Shown here: positions 6,879 to 9,483 of the stretch, in pieces
Layout of the letters: each line of letters starts with the position of its first letter
Position numbering within the stretch: position 1 is the stretch's first letter
DNA from: an uncultured Actinoplanes sp.
Lineage (GTDB): Bacteria; Actinomycetota; Actinomycetes; Mycobacteriales; Micromonosporaceae
Assembly: GCA_934667465.1 (NCBI GenBank)
Contig: CAKUMG010000149.1
Coordinates: 1-9,483 of the forward strand
Direction: 5' to 3'
DNA length: 9,483 bases
Position numbers and translations under genes: made by a program
The notes under the pieces: model-generated
Told to the model about the DNA's origin: nothing
The model's input: the letters and a program-made list of their open reading frames with translations, nothing else
The model's database searches: none

Positions 6879-9483
6879 GCCGGTTCCGGCAGGTCGACGA
6901 GCACCTGGAAGCCGCCGCCGCTGCGGTTCCCGGCCCGCAGCGCCCCACCGGCCTCGCGCACCCGCGCCGCCAGCGAAGTCAGCCCGAACCCGGGCCCCGC
7001 CACCCCCGGTGAATCCCCGCCCGGCCCGACACAGGCGACGCCCCGCCCGTCGTCGGCCACGCTGAGCCGCACCGCCTCCGGCGTGAACCCGAGCCGGACG
7101 ACCACCTCGGAGCCCCCGGAGTGCCGCAGGGCGTTGGTCAGGCTCTCCTGGACGACCCGGTAGAGCACCAGTTCCCGGCTCTCGTCGAGGATCCGCTCCG
7201 GCCCTTCGACCCGGATCGCCACGGCCACCCCGGTGCCGTCGAACGATCGGGCGAGCTCGCGCAGCGCCGCGCTGCCCCGGTGACCGTCGAGGACGGGCGG
7301 GCGCATCGCGCGTACCCCTCGGCGCACTTCCTGCAGGGCGTCCACGGTCAGCTTCTTCGCCTGGCGGACGTCCTGCCACGCGGCGCCGGGGTCATGCTCC
7401 CGGTAGCGCTCGGCATTCTCCAGCCCGAGCTTGATGACCGTCAGGTGGTGGCCGACCGTGTCGTGCAGCTCGCGGGCCATGCGGGTGCGTTCCTCGGCCA
7501 CCGCGAGCCCGTGGACGCGGGCGGCGTACCGGCTCAGCTCCGCGTGCGCCTCGGCGAGCTCCGCGACCAGGCCCGCGGCGTGCTCCCGCGCGCGGCGCTC
7601 GCGGTCGACCGCCGTGGTGAGGGCGAGCACGAACGCCGCGAACAGCAGCACCCCGAACGCCTGGTAGAACGCCTGGCCGACCGACTTGTGCACGATGAGG
7701 ACGGTCCCCACGCCCAGGGCGACGCTCATGCTCACCCATCCCGCGACGCCGGCCCGGGTGCCGCCCACGAGGTTGAGACAGGTCAGGGCGATCAGCACGA
7801 GGAAGAGGCTCGCCCCGGTGCCGTCGGTCATCACCACGAGCACCGTGACCAGGGCGAAGCAGGCCGGCAGCCGCCAGTGGCCGGTGCCCCGCCGCCACGG
7901 CAGCGCGGGCCAGAGCAGCACGGCGAGCGTCAGCGCGGCCGCCAGGGGGAGGGAGCCGAGCACCGCGGCGTCCGGGTGGAGGAGGTGGACGCCGGCCAGG
8001 GTCGTCACGTCCGCCCAGAACAGCACGCTGATCAGCAACGGCCGGTCCGGGTGCACGAGCAGATGTGCCCACCGGAAAGTCATCCGCTCAGCGTAGGGGC
8101 CGGGTCCGGCCGCGGGGAGCCCCGCAGGTATGAGCCGGCCCATGACTATGGTCATGGGTGCGCGCGGTGACCGCAGGTGGATGCCCGCGAGCCGGGCCCG
8201 GCCCTACCGTCGGTTGTCATGAAGCCCACCGAACTGCCCGTGCGGGCCCTGCTCACCGTTCTCTCACTCTTCGCCGCCCTGGCCGCCGGGGAGCTCGCCG
8301 CCGTCGCGTTTCCGCCCGTGGCCGGCCGGTTCGTGGGCCCGGCGGCGGTCGCGGCCGCGGCGCTGGGCCTCGCTGTCCTGCTGATCCGCCGGATCGACAA
8401 GCGGCCGGTGAGCGCACTCGGCCTGGCGCCGGACCGTGCCGCGGTGCGCGGCAGTGTCGCCGGGCTGGTCGCGGTCGCCGTGGCGGTGGCCGTCGCCACC
8501 GGGCTGGCCGTGGTTCTCGGACTCACGCAGCCGCCGCCGGCGGAGCAGCGGCTGTCCGGGACGGTGGTGCTCGTGCTGCTCGCCCAGGCGTTCCTGCTGC
8601 AGGGATTCCCCGAGGAGCTGCTGTTCCGCGGCTACCTGGTGCAGACCGCGCAGGGCCGGCTTCCCCGGTGGGGTGTCATGACTCTGTCGGTGCTGCTCTT
8701 CACCGTCCTGCATCTGCTGTCGTCGTCCGGTGCGCAGTCGGTGGCCCAGCGGCTGCTGTTCCTGCTCATCCCGGCAGGGTTCGCACTGATCGCCACGGTG
8801 CTGCGGCTGGCGACCGGCTCGGTGTGGCCGGCCGTCGCGGTGCACGGCGGATTCCATGTGAGCTACTTCGTCGCCGGGGTGTGGGTCGCGCCGGCCCCGG
8901 AGACCTACGGCACCTATCTGACCGTCTTCGGGATCGTCATGCTGGCCACCGGAGTGATCGTCGCAGGAGCCGGGCACCGAGCAGCCCGCCCCACCGAATC
9001 GGCGGAGCGGGCTGCGGAGGAACCGGAGGGTCAGGCGATCGACGCCGGGAACCGCTCCCAGACCCGGTGAACGGCGAGCAGCGGCTGCAGCTCGGCCAGC
9101 GCGGCCGAGCCGGAGTCCGCGGTGACGACACCCGGGGTGCCGACCACGCCGGCCTGCTCCAGGACGGAGGTCCCGGCGCCCCAGCCGCCGATGGCCTTGG
9201 CGTGCCGCCACGCCTCGTCGACGAGCAGCGCGACGCGCGGGTCCACCGGCGGCAGGGCGTCGGGGGCGGGCGCGCCGGCCTTGGCGTCGCGGGCCGGCAG
9301 GGCGTCCGGTGCCGGTGCCGGGGCACCGGCGATCAGGATCGCGTCGTACTCGACCGAGCGGGCCGTGGCGAACGTCCGCTGGATCGGCAGGCCGCCGGCC
9401 TCGCCGCCGCGCGCGGCGATCAGCAGCGGCACCGCACCCGCGGCGAAGATCTCGTCGCGGACCGCGCGGACGCCGTCCAGGTC

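Overview
The window looks like two unrelated genomes joined at about position 1795. Left of that point the DNA is of moderate GC with AT-rich wobble positions, GGAGG/GAGG ribosome binding sites and consensus sigma-70-type promoters. Its genes (an ABC-2 polysaccharide-export permease, a PHP phosphoesterase and a DHHW/AlgX-like protein) resemble cell-surface polysaccharide loci of Clostridia-like Firmicutes. Right of it the DNA is very GC-rich with almost all codons ending in G or C, apparently leaderless starts, TTGTCCACA-type DnaA boxes and actinomycete gene families. This suggests a filamentous actinomycete such as a Micromonosporaceae relative. The join falls inside one open frame: the front half of a DHHW protein runs in frame into the last 67 residues of a cardiolipin synthase. 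A chimeric contig is the simplest explanation, so the two sides should not be read as one locus.

Left part (1-1800): the permease (runs off the left edge) and a C-terminally shortened PHP protein form a minus-strand operon. A divergent DHHW gene faces away from it. The 168-base gap between them holds a promoter for each direction.

Right part (1800-9483): cardiolipin synthase tail (+); ATP-grasp ligase (-); a four-unit, exactly 31-bp array of DnaA boxes; secreted tripeptidyl-aminopeptidase-like hydrolase (-); VOC/glyoxalase protein and its coupled AraC-type regulator (-), the latter with a tail made of a 27-bp minisatellite; NarL-type response regulator and its histidine kinase (-, ATGA overlap); a divergent CPBP intramembrane protease (+); and the C-terminal part of a large-subunit (KatE/HPII type) catalase (-) running off the right edge. 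A perfect 8-4-8 palindrome lies midway between the kinase and CPBP genes and is the best candidate for the response regulator's operator.

No stretch longer than about 215 bases lacks a gene. I see no tRNA, rRNA, insertion sequence or CRISPR array. The strongest leads are the 31-bp DnaA-box array, the in-frame chimeric junction, and the two-component system facing a membrane protease across a palindrome.
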